From Dactylorhiza incarnata (Eukaryota; Streptophyta; Magnoliopsida; Asparagales; Orchidaceae), in the NCBI GenBank assembly GCA_033032865.1, contig JAWHQI010000024.1:434001-498000 (forward strand): a stretch of DNA of 64,000 nucleotides. Direction: 5' to 3'. The notes under the pieces are model-generated. The model was given only the letters and a program-made list of their open reading frames with translations. It did no database searches and was not told the origin of the DNA. This document shows positions 10,501 through 22,500 of the stretch, one piece after another (within the stretch, counting starts at the first letter, position 1; each line of letters opens with the position of its first letter). The translations under genes and the position numbers were made by a program.

Positions 10501-13500
10501 GACGGCTGAGATCTGAGAATGATCTGGTTCTGGGTGCTGAATAGGGAGGGGAGGCTTCAATAGAAGAGGGAAACAGAGGCCTGTAGGGAATTAAGATGTG
10601 AGGGGCTATAAAAATTGGTGGGCTGTTCCAGACAATGGCTACAGGAAACCTGATTTGGGCTTTACCGTGGGTGGGTTGCTGTAAGGAATGAGTCGGGATT
10701 ATATGAATTGACTGTCTGCTCCAAGGTGTTGATTACGGGAGTCCTTAGCATTTTGATTTCTTGAGAGGGGTTTTGACTGTAAAGGGCTATTGGAGTTTTG
10801 ATGTAGGGAGAGGGTGGGGCGGCGGGAGTTGGTGCAGGGTGGAGGTTGGCGGTCTGGAACAGTGCTGGAATTGTTGGCAGAGGGGCGGCTGGGCAGTGGG
10901 CTGCTCGGTGGAATTCGGCAAAGGTTTTGGAGGGTTTATGGAGGTCGGATGGGGGGATTTGGAGGGGAAAACGAAGGCTAAGGATGGGGGATACAAAAGG
11001 GATGAAGGAAAATACCTAGGAGTCGTCACCTAGGGATCCACGGAGTTCGCACCGTAGAGGGATCGCCGGAATCCGAGATTTCTTTTCACCAAATTCTGCA
11101 ATGCCTAGACCAGCCCCATATCACATCTATTTATAATAAAACAAGGATTAGGGCATCCCCCATCAACGGCTATGATTGGCCGGAGGTGAGGCTACCCAAA
11201 TACATCAAAATAAATGCAAACATAGTAAAATAATATATCAAATCGATTCGCAACGCGAATCCGAACACATCTGCGGAGTCCGATCGTCGATCCGGGCACG
11301 CCATATATGGAAAGTCGCCAAATCAACCCCGAATGAGCCCAAAACTCGTCCTCGTCTCTGCTCCACATCAATTAGCTTGGGATATTTGATTTGATTTGTA
11401 CAAAGCTCTGAGGTACCGCAAAAGTATTGCGAGCATCCACATGATCTCTTTATTTAAGAATAATTTTGGTAGTGGTTGTTTTTAGGAGTGAGAATTAAAT
11501 AATTATTATTCTAGAATCTCTAATTATTACATAAGAACTATCCTCTTTATAGTAGAGGAGGATGAGAAATATACACTTATAAATGTGAGACTAAAAACAA
11601 TAAAGATGAAAATGTACAATGAGCTCTCTCTTGGGCTTTTTACAAATGAGCATCAACACTCCCCCTCAAGCTAGATCGTATATATCAATCATTCCCAGCA
11701 GTACAAATATTAGAAAAAAATTGAAGAAATTGACTTGGTGAAAATGTCAGCTAACTCTGTATTTGAAGTAACAAACATAGTGCATATTCACTTATTGATA
11801 ACCTTCTCTCTGATGAAGTGACAATCAACTTCCGTACAAGGAGATATTTTTTTGTTATCTCTATTTCAGAAGAATCATCTTAGGTAAGAAGATTGTCATT
11901 TATGTAGACATCAAGAATAACCAGTCCTTGGTCGGTCTTCCGTATGAGAGAGTGATCGACAACCGGAGAGAAGATATCAAAGAAATCAATAACATAGGTC
12001 CGGGTGAACCCCTTGGCAACCAGACGAGCCTTGTAACTGTCCACAGTGCCATCAGGGAGAAACTTGATGACAAAGCCCAACGACAACCAACAATATCGCT
12101 TCCAGATGAGGTAAGAACAAAAGTCCAAGTACCACACGATGCCAAAGCAGAGATTTCCTCATTCATGACCACTTTCCACCATGGTACGAGAGCCTCATGA
12201 TAGATAGTTGGCACGGTGGTGGTAGAGTTCCTAAGAAAACTTGTTGCATGAAGGACTGAGATTGACATAAGACAAGATTAGTAATGATGTTGTGTATTCC
12301 CGCGTATCCCCTTCTGCAGAGCAGTGAGAACATCCAGGTCCGAGGCTACTGAGGTGAAGGAACTATCTGAAGAGGAGAGAGTTGGCCAAGGAGCTGACGT
12401 TGGGGATTTTGGAGTGGAAGGAACTATGAGAGGGGGAGAGGCAGGACGTCGACAATAATAATAAGTAAATTTTGAAAGAGGATATATATGCCACGGAGGT
12501 GGTGTGGGTTGTGGGATATCTTGTGGGGGAGCATGAATGACATGAAATGATGAAATAGATGTGGGTGGAAGTGATAGAGAGAGGAAGCGAGATCTCGAGA
12601 GTAAGAGATTCACCTTCCTTGGAGAAATAATGGATAGACTTAAAGAAGGTGACATCATCGGAGACCTATTGACCTTTGGAGATAGGGTCAAAACAAAAAT
12701 ATCCCTTCTGAGTAGGAGAGTGCCCCACGAACTTGGTGGCACGAGCGTAGAGTTTGTCCTGACTAGATGCAGGAGTGGGATGAAAGCAGTACAACCAAGC
12801 ACATGAGGAGTGAGGGGAAAAAGAGTACCATACATATGAAGAAGACAAAAAAAGTCTTACCCTGAATAGTAGACAGTAGACAATTAATAAAAAAACAAGA
12901 AATTAGAATTGCATGACTCAATAAGAGCGGGGAACATTCATTTGACACAAGATTGTCCGAGCAACTTCGAGGAGATCATGATTTTTTCTTTCCACCACTC
13001 CATTTTGTTGGATATATGCACACAACTGGTATGATGAATGACTGCAACTGAGTTACAAAAAGTGCATAACTGCTGGGTCATGTACACAACTGGTCTGATG
13101 AATGATACCATTCCATTTTGTTGGAATGTATGCACACAATTGGTCCTTCGCATTTTCGGTTAAAAAATTTATAGAAAACAGAGAATTAGTTCAGATCGTT
13201 CCTTTTAAAGATACACCCAAATACATTGTGAGAAATCATCAATAAAAATAACAAAATACAGATTTTTGCCACCAACAAACTTGGTGGGACTAGTACCCCA
13301 AATGCTCGAATCAACAAGGTCAAAAGGATGAACATAACTCTTACAAAGTTTGGCAGAAAAAAAAGTTCAGTGATGCTTGCCATATTGGCAAGCTTCGCAT
13401 TCTAAAATGGAATTTGATTGAAAAGACGACATCAGCTGGTGGAGGAGACGTAGCCGTGGATGACCAAGATAGTGATTCCACTGTAGTAGAGAAGTCGAGA

Positions 13501-16500
13501 TGGGAGATGCAGAGAAAGTCAGATGATCGTTTAGGTAGTAAAGCTCCACCTTCAGTCCCAATAGCAATCGTCTTCTTCTATTGAAAGTCCTGAAAATAAC
13601 AAATAGTAGGAGAATATGAGATAGGACATTGTAATTGTTTCGAGAGGGCACTAATAGATAACAGGTTACAAGGAAATTTGGAACATATAGAGTGTCGTCC
13701 AACTGGAGAAGGGAAGTGAGAGTAACAACTCCAGTTTCATAAATTGGAGCAGGAGAGCCGCCGACCACAAATACTGGTGGTAATTGGTTATGCTTCTCGA
13801 GGTGAGAGAAGTCAAGAGAGTTCTCAATCATATGATTGGTGGTACCGGAGTCGATGAGCCACTTACCCTGCGTGGTAACGTGCACGCTACATGAAGAACA
13901 TGCACACTACATGAAGAACATGCACGCTACATGAAGAACATGCACGCTACATGAAGAAGTGGCAATGGAGGCAGATTGTTTGGAAGCACCGATCATAGCC
14001 TCAATATCTGCCAATGAGAACCATCTTCTAGACTCGGGCGGCGGAGTAGATGTGGACGGAGAAGGCTAAGACGTAGTAGTACTGGCATGCGCCCAAGGAT
14101 TGAGGTGATGATGCATCGTAAAGCACCTGCTTGATAAGATGACCAACCCTCCCACAATTTGAGCAAAGAGGGCGATTCCCTCCACGACCTCCAGTACGCC
14201 CCCATGGCCATGGTGAGCTCCACGACTAGCCACATGAGCATAATTTTCAGAGGGTGGAGTGGATACTATCGGAAGTCGGCGCAAAAGGTTTGTAACAGTA
14301 GAAATGCAAATGCAAGTAACAATAGCATCCAAGATGGGAGTGTCAGGTTTTCTCGATATTTGTTGGCGTATCATTTTGTAAGAGTCTAGAAGACGTAGAA
14401 GATAAAAATACCACAAAAAGTTTCTGAAAATATTTATGCTGAGTGACAAAGTCAACAAAGAAAGGTTGATGCTGGAGAAGTTCTGTGCCGAGAGTTTGAT
14501 CTTCCTTATACGCAACATCGGGAGAGAGTGTTGGTCGAGCAAAGAGATCAGAATAGATGGTGTATATGCGAGAGGTTTTGTCACGCTTGGAGTAAAGGGC
14601 TGCAAGATGATCTCACGACGCTTTCACAATGTCATCATGACAAATGATAAGCAAACAGTCAATAAAAAGATTGTTTGCAAGCCACATGCGAACAACAGCA
14701 TCATTAGCGTTCCAATCAGCATAGGGTGGGAAACACAGGGTCAGGAGGAGCGTTAGTGATATGATGTCTTTTATATTGAGAGCCCGTAAGGAAGTTGAAA
14801 GAGATGCTCCTATCATGATATGCCCAATCAACTTGAAATCCGTCCCTAGATTTCTAGAGGCATTGGAAATGAGGATGGGGTTTGGAGCAGGAGTGAGCGG
14901 TGGTGTTGCCATAGCTTAGTGGGATGAGCTTAGTGCGAGCGGAAGTGCCTGGGTGCAAAGAGAGAGGAGTAAGAGTGCTTGGAAGTTGACGTGATATCGC
15001 ATATGAAGGCGTTTCCTAGGAGCAGAGCTCAACAGAAGAGATGGTTTGAGCTCGCAGAGAGGTCGCAGATGCCGAACAGAGAGCTCGCCGATGGATCGTA
15101 GAGAGGTTGCTCGCCTAGAGCTCGCAAATGGGGAAAGCGCAGGAGAGATCGCGGATGCATGCAACGTGGTCGTGGATGGCACTGAGAGAGCTTGTAGGAA
15201 GTTGCCGCTTTGATGTCGCAGACGAGGATATCACATGTCGCTCTGATGTCGCTGCTTGCAAGAAGTTACCTCTCTTAGTCACAGATTGCAGAAGTCACTA
15301 GAAGTCGCTCGTGGATGTAGAAGTTCGAATGGGAGCTTGCAGGAACTCCCAAGCAAGAGAGGTCGCATGTCGAGACCACTAAGCGGTCCCTATAGAGGAG
15401 GAAAGGCGGAGGGGGGATGTTTTCCGTAAGCAGTGGTTGGACTGAACAGTATAGAGAGATCTTAATTTTATTAATATTGCAAAGGAAAATAATTGAATAT
15501 AACAAAAGTTGATTTGATGCGCATTAACACATAAATGTGTTTTTCAAAAGGTATGTTAAAATTTTGAAGATATGCATGATGTATGTTAACTACTATTAAG
15601 TAGTGGTTGATTGGCTAAAGAGTTTGCGGAAAGGTGTAGGCCATATATTGTAATATAAATAGAAGTTCAAAATGATTTACCAAAACTTTGCTTCAACATC
15701 TTTAAACACAACTCAAAAGAAATGAATGAAAATTAAAGATTACATGAAGATAAAGTCAGACTTTAGTGCCCCATATGGTGTACATAACCAATCTCCTTTT
15801 CTGGTTTGCCTACCATTCTACCTCTTTTGTCCGAAGCATACATGTACTTAAACCCATGAGAGAGATAATGCCCATTATAATGTAACCATACATATAATTT
15901 ATAAGAAAATTGTTAATATTAGCAAAACTCAATTTAAAAATGTTGCGTGCAAAGAGGACATCCAACAAAATAGTGTGTCATATGTTCTTCCATTACCACT
16001 TAATGTGAAATTGCCAAATATTTGATCCCTTTTCTTGAGAAGCCCTTAAGAAATGGAAGTTGTTTAGTCCATGTTTATAATTATTGTTTGGAAGTGATCC
16101 GTTTTGTTAGTGAAACAAATATGGGAGTGTCAGTATGTCAGGTGATACTCTCTGTTGAGCTGCTATGTCTTGGACGCCCACACACGGGCTGTTGGAGGTG
16201 GTTGGTCGGCTGTATCAGATTCTAAACTATTGTTATAGTTTAGTGCATGCTCATGGAGCCGAGGGTTGGTATGTCATACCGACTATATATATATATGTAT
16301 GATTGGAAGTACATTAAAGTTGATCTAAAATATCATTGTAACTAAAGGAAATACGCTGTATCTGGCATAATTTTCAAAATTTTCAAAATCAAAACTGTTA
16401 TGCAAGTTGGAGGGCTAAAGTCAAATCAGGTTTAAAGCCTTCCTTCACCAGTTGCTTTCTTTGATCTCTCCTGAGAATATTATAGTTAGATCTTACATAA

Positions 16501-19500
16501 TGAATTTAACAATTTATTTCTTTTTGAAACTAAATTCTCAGGATTTGCTAAACTCTAGTGATCTTTAATTTGTTTCTCAAAAACTTTCAAAATCAAAATT
16601 GTTATTCTTATGTTTATTTGTAGATTTGCTAAACCTAGTGATCTTTAATTTTGTGTGTTTCTTCCTAATTTGTCCTTTTTTAAAACTTTGATTCATCCAG
16701 TGGATGGTTAATGGAGAGGTGTGTATTGGTCTGTTTGCTATTCGGGATATCAAGAAGGTAAGGCATCTTAAATCCTGTCGTGACTGTTCTTATTACATTT
16801 GTATTAAATAAGTTAATTTGTTTGTTCAACCTATATGTGCCACTTGCTCTTTTCCTAAACCAAATCAAATCTGATCATCGCTGTAAAATTTTCTGATATA
16901 GTTCCGTTATCATGACCATCATAATGCCTTGTTAGGCGTTCTTGTATTCTTTCATGTGTTTGCCATCATATTTGATTAATTAATCAAGTTGCGTATGAAC
17001 CACTGAGGATTTATTCTGAAATTTTCTCAATAGAGAGCTTTTGACAATTTATTCTGGTAAGTCTTCATGATGGAAATTAAAATGTTTAGATGTTTCATGT
17101 GATTCAAATATATGGTAGCTTCAACATTTTTGGTAACCTGAATTGTTACTGAAGGAACCTCTTGGTAGGAACAAGCTGCATAAGATGCATTGATAGAGTT
17201 GTATGTCTCTTTATGATGGTAAATAAAGTTTGATGTTTTGGATAATTATGATGATAATAACAATTAATAGATTCTAGTGTTACTGATGGTGTAGTGCAGC
17301 AGCGATATTTGATAAGTGTGTTTATTCAGTTCTCTATTATTAAAAAGACATTTGTTGTTCTCATGTTCCTTCATAATACAGAGCGTACATTGCCCCATTT
17401 TCTTCTGGAAGCTAGGTTGTTATTTTGAGTAATGGGTTGTTCTTGTTTATAGGTTGGTTTGCAATATTTGATTATAAGACTCAATGGGAAAATTTGTAAA
17501 CTGACTTCAATTACACCTCGATGTAGGACAGTTTAGGGTTAGTGCTTCTAATCAAAGCTAGATGATGCAGGAACAACGCACCAACAAAAGAAAGTTAGTA
17601 AATTTAGACTGTACTTAATCTGACAAAATAGAAGTCTTGCTTGCAATTGTTAGCTAATAACTTAGACAATAATAGTGTAGCAAGGTTTATAAAGATAATT
17701 TGGATCATGTCTTATGACATTACGTGTAGTAATCTTTGATGTCGTACTTAGATATAGAATTATGAGCTATTATTTTCTGTCCATATTAAAATTTAGGCCT
17801 CGTTTGTCCGGCGGAAATCCCGCAAAGGATTTCCGCACGGATGCCGCCGTGGTTGCGGTGGCTTCCGCACGGTGAGGATCTGCAGGATTTTCGCGGAAAT
17901 CCCTCTGTCACGCAGAGGGATCCGCGCGGCATTGGCCCCACCAAATGGCGGCCGTGACCACGCGGATCACATCTGCCCGACCGCACGGCCAAACGAGGCC
18001 TTAATATTTAGCTTGTTTTTCAATTAGCTTCATTCAACTTTGTTTAATCATGACTTCTGAATCAATTATATACAACTTGCGATCATGCTCTATTCTGTTT
18101 TTGTTTCATTATACTAGAGCTTAACTTTAAATTTCTCTATATAAGACTACTTTTCTGACAATTGGCAACTACTCTCGACCGCAAACAATCTTTTTCTCGG
18201 CCTTCACTTCATCTATGACATTGCTAACGTAGACATACACTCCTTCCAAGCAGGGATGCTAACAAACCACTCTTCGCTCTAAAGTAACTTCTCAATCGTC
18301 AATGCAAATGTACCTCTCTCCGCTCTTTCTAAACAAGGACATTCCATCTCAATCGTTGACACAAACATATCTTTCCTTACTCCCAAATAATGATATTCCT
18401 CTCAGTCAATGTCATTGTTCCTCCATTGTAGACTTTCTCAAACGCAGACCATGGCACGTTCACTTGGTATGCTCCTCCAATTACATTGATTCTCTCCTTG
18501 CCAAACTACCTTTTTCCTCCGCATTCTTCCGCAAATTTGAGCGACTGGTGGTTTCACGACCTCTCCGTCTCGTCTTTCTCTTTGAGTTGTGATTTTTCCT
18601 TGATGCAATGTCATAATACGTACGCCTGACCTCATCCTCAATGCAGACATTCAAATTTCTCATTGGGTTGATTGTTCTTCCTAGGTAATGACTGATGTTG
18701 GTTACGCTTCAGAGGACGGTAACATTGTTGTATGAGTATCTCTTACCACAAATGGAGGCACCCTTATTTGGCATCCTGTGTAGCGGCCCTCACTTATTGG
18801 AAACCGCCACAATTTAAAACTTCTCATTTCATTTCGCCAGGGGCACAAGATTAGAATATTTAGCATGCATTAAATAAATATCATGCATGACAATACTAAA
18901 AGAAAAGTACCGGACAAAAAGGACATTTCATTAAAGATCTTTTTACATAGTACATCACAAGCCCTACATATCATATACAAAAGTTAGGGCTTCAAAAGGA
19001 GATACAACATCTCTAACACACTATAAATATACATCACACGTAGAAGCGACATATCTACATAAAATAGAACTTGAAGCTCTCATGAGGGCAGTTCGGATCC
19101 TTGCAACTCTCCCGGTGTGTATCCAGTATCCCAAGCACAACCATTTTCACTTCCACCCAAAGGCGATACTTCTTGTCACCTGTAGGTTCTTCCTTTCATC
19201 TATGTCGGGGTCCACATTGTCCTTCGCCTATATTAAATTAATTATCTAAATAATTAGTTAAATGACCAAGCGAATTCTTACCTTCCCTACAAAAATGTTA
19301 GTAACAGTTTATAATAAGGAAGTACATCATTTCTTTTTATACTACAAGTTCATTTTCTTGTGTTATTCTGCATTATATGTGTTTCATCATTCATTGTATT
19401 CATTCCATCATTCATTTCATCATTCATTATATGCATTCCATCGTTATTAAATTATCATTTAATGTGTGCATTTCATCATTCTTAAATTATCATTTAATGT

Positions 19501-22500
19501 GTGCATTTCATCATTCTTAAATTATCATTTAATGTGTGCATTTCATCATTCTTAAATTATCATTTAATGTGTGCATTTCATCATTCTTAAATTATCATTT
19601 AATGTGTGCATTTCATCATTCCTTATCTTTTTTTTTTCTTCAGGTTTCTTTATTTGGGCAATGTTGAGAATAAATTTCATCATTCATTCATTATGTTTCT
19701 TTTGTTTAACACGCTCACATTTTTCATATTCAGGGCTATCATCTAGCATGATATCTAATCTGGAGTCCTGAATCTAAGAACATTCATAATGGGAGGATAT
19801 TCACACCCCACCTCCACTAGTTGGGTCAACTCTTAACATATCCCATTACTTCGACGCTTCATTTATATCATTTTCATTTTAGTCATTCATTCATTTTCAG
19901 TTTTTGCATTTTATTCATTTAAGGATATTACATTGTCTTTTTAGTTCTCTTTAGAGTTTCAATGTTTGTCGTGATCATAGCTAAATAAGGAAGCATTAAA
20001 ATATCATAAGCTATATCAGTAAAAATACAGGAGTAAGAACTCACCCGCTCTTTTCTTTTCCCTTGTCTTTGTGGTGAATAAGGAACCATTATCCTTTCCT
20101 CCATTATCCTTTCCTCCACGGGACGCCATGCCCTACAATAATTTATTGCGTATTGGAATTTGAAACATCATATGTTCGGTTTTCCAATTCCTTTTCGCTT
20201 ATGTGGGTTTACATTTGCGCGGATTTTAAATCTCTAATGTCCTTAGAAGTGTGGATGTACTACGCCCACATTCTAATGCGCGCATGTCTAGACATTTACG
20301 AATGTATAAGGATCAAGCAAAAATGACTAAGGCAAATATCATTGTGTCAACAAGATACACACAACGATATCGCTGAGATTACTCGCAAACGACATCAGAA
20401 GATCGTGGAGACAGTTTGCAGCTGAAGTAGTAGTCAGAATGATCTTGACGATATCGGCGAGAATACCTCATGTTGACAAGATGATCTCGACGATATCGAC
20501 GAGAAGACTTCATGTCGCCGTGACTGCATATGTAGCTGAGATATTTCATATCGTCGAGATATCTTTCTCAAAGTGAAGATTTAAGAAGACTTAAAGAAAT
20601 GCCCAAGTCCCAGATGGATCGCTGAGACAACAAGTTCTGTCCTCGAGATGTTGCTCATATCGTCGAGACATACCAAGATTTTTCGAAACGCGCTGTCTGC
20701 ATTTAATGTTGCCGTCTAAGGGACCAATCAGCGGATGACGTTAAGGAATGAGCTTTTGACATTAAAGAATGCTCAGAATAGACCGGTAGAAGGCCGTGTC
20801 ATATAAAAAGACAAAGTGTGTGCCCTAACAATCATTATTTCTCGTGTTGCAAATGTTCCCCCCCCATATTTTTCTACACCAATACATCGATGCTCTAAAA
20901 ATCAGCCCTCCAAATCCTCCTACGATCACATTAATATGACTCACTTAAAGGAAGACAATTAAGGTTATGCATTACAATTCTCCTTCCTCCTTAAGCACTC
21001 TTCCTTAATCCGACGCTAAGACATACGCCCAAACTTTCAAATAATTGCACCGGTCATCCCCCATTTTGTTCTCATATTCAATCTAAGCTGAGTAAAGCCA
21101 CCAAAATTAAATTAATGCCTTCAAAATCAACATTATGCCACATACAAGTTGGCTGCCATGATATTTTGGAAAGGGGTTTTGCTCTAATTGGAAGAGAGAA
21201 CTTCCTAATAACCCTTTATGTAGATTTTACTTCGCCCCTAATCGAACTATATCTTGGCTGCCCTTCCACAAGACCACCACTTTTTGCATGAATACGCATA
21301 CGTGACATACCAGCCCTTCTCCATCCTACGGACTACGTAACATAAGAAAAATTCGTCATTCTACCGTTAGGGTTTTCAGTTTTGGGGCGAACTTGCGAAT
21401 GGAAGAGGTGTTGACATCAAATATGATTTCAGAAACTTTATTTAGTCTTTAGACCGAAAAAAAATGAAAAATCCAATAAATCCCAATCTGGGGTTTTCGG
21501 CCCTAATCAATCCAAGTAAAATATTCACATAGGAATGAAAAGGAGTGAAGAGGGAAGGATTACCTTGCGCTATAGAAAGAAGAATCTTGAAAATCGGCCT
21601 TGATTGGGAACCAGTCTCTGGAAGTGAGGAAAATTTCCATTTATTTATTTTACAACCATCCAGCTCCTTGAAACAGTCCCTATAGCCCAACCCACTGTTG
21701 TCCTCAGTTGTCTAGCCCTGCAAAAATCTAGTTTCAGCAAACCGAGCTTCCTCGGGGGCCCTAATTCGGTCCTTTGTCACTTATCCATCCTCCTGATGTT
21801 TACCGGAAACTAGCCAAGCCATCTACTGCCTTAGTTGTGTAAGTTTCTAAGTTGGGTGTCTTTTATTTAATGTTGAATTAGTGATTGGGTTCTTACCTTG
21901 CGTTATATCTCTTTGTAAACTTTGTTTCCACACCAATTGTGACTTAGTGTTGGTATTCATTTACTTGTTTGCTTACGATCCGTGTACTCTCACATTAATA
22001 CTACTACGCGTGGTCTCTATTTATGAAGTTTTCTTCTATTGCGGTTTTCTTGCGTTTGCTTTTATAAATCCAAATTATTGCAAGTTAAAATTCGTTGGAT
22101 TCGTATTGTTGCATTTAGGGTTCAGCCATTATCCCCCGATAGGATCGTCCTGCGTCACTCATGCATTAGTTCTTAGGCTTATAGCTCGTTCACCAATCTT
22201 TGGTGCATTTGCATGACTACACATTTTTTCAATCTAGGGCTAGCGTTCTAGCATACTGTCCATATGACACCTGAATTCAAACTTTCTTGTTGGCAGGTCG
22301 TTACTAGTGGAGTAATTGCTAGGGATTGAGAGAAGAATGGAGTGACATTTCTCTCGAACGACATTGCAAATGAAATGAGAGAATGAAAGGAAATTGGCAT
22401 TAAATGTCAATAAACATACACGATACAATCCGGAGACAAGCTTCGACTAATCTCTTGGAGGCTGGGTTCTCAAAAGAACTCTCTCTAAGTGAGAATCCAA

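Larger units (their letters stand above)
6043..11375 (-). mobile_element. Non-autonomous Ty3/gypsy element with TSD ATTAG
   Basis: The element proper is 6048-11370, flanked by ATTAG at 6043-6047 and 11371-11375. LTRs are 6048-7303 and 10119-11370, both TG...CA. The PBS is on the minus strand next to the right LTR, and a polypurine stretch (AGCTGGGGAGAT on the minus strand) lies at the left LTR, so the element reads right to left. The internal part is only 2.8 kb. It holds gag and a scrap of integrase; protease, reverse transcriptase and RNase H are absent. It must rely on proteins from a complete relative. Confidence 0.93.
11489..15500 (-). mobile_element. Decayed Ty1/copia element, minus strand
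   Basis: The order on the minus strand is gag, zinc knuckle, protease, GAG-pre-integrase, integrase tail, start of reverse transcriptase, polypurine tract, 3' LTR. The right limit is approximate because a matching 5' LTR and PBS were not found. Frameshifts and stops break every domain, most of RT and all of RNase H are missing, and the integrase core is largely deleted. It is much older than the gypsy element beside it. Confidence 0.75.

Noticed and set aside
18302..18592. 96-codon + strand ORF in the SET intron
   Set aside because: No domain, no splice context and opposite-strand open frames over the same bases.
19449..19623. Regular 35-bp repeats considered as a CRISPR array
   Set aside because: Units abut directly with no unique spacers, and the DNA is plant intron; this is a minisatellite.
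21881..22216. 111-codon + strand ORF
   Set aside because: Hydrophobic low-complexity reading without a domain, inside an LTR-like repeat.
22296..22300. Target-site duplication for the 22301-24615 element
   Set aside because: The five bases left of the element (GGTCG) have no match right of 24615, and the borders are too decayed to fix.
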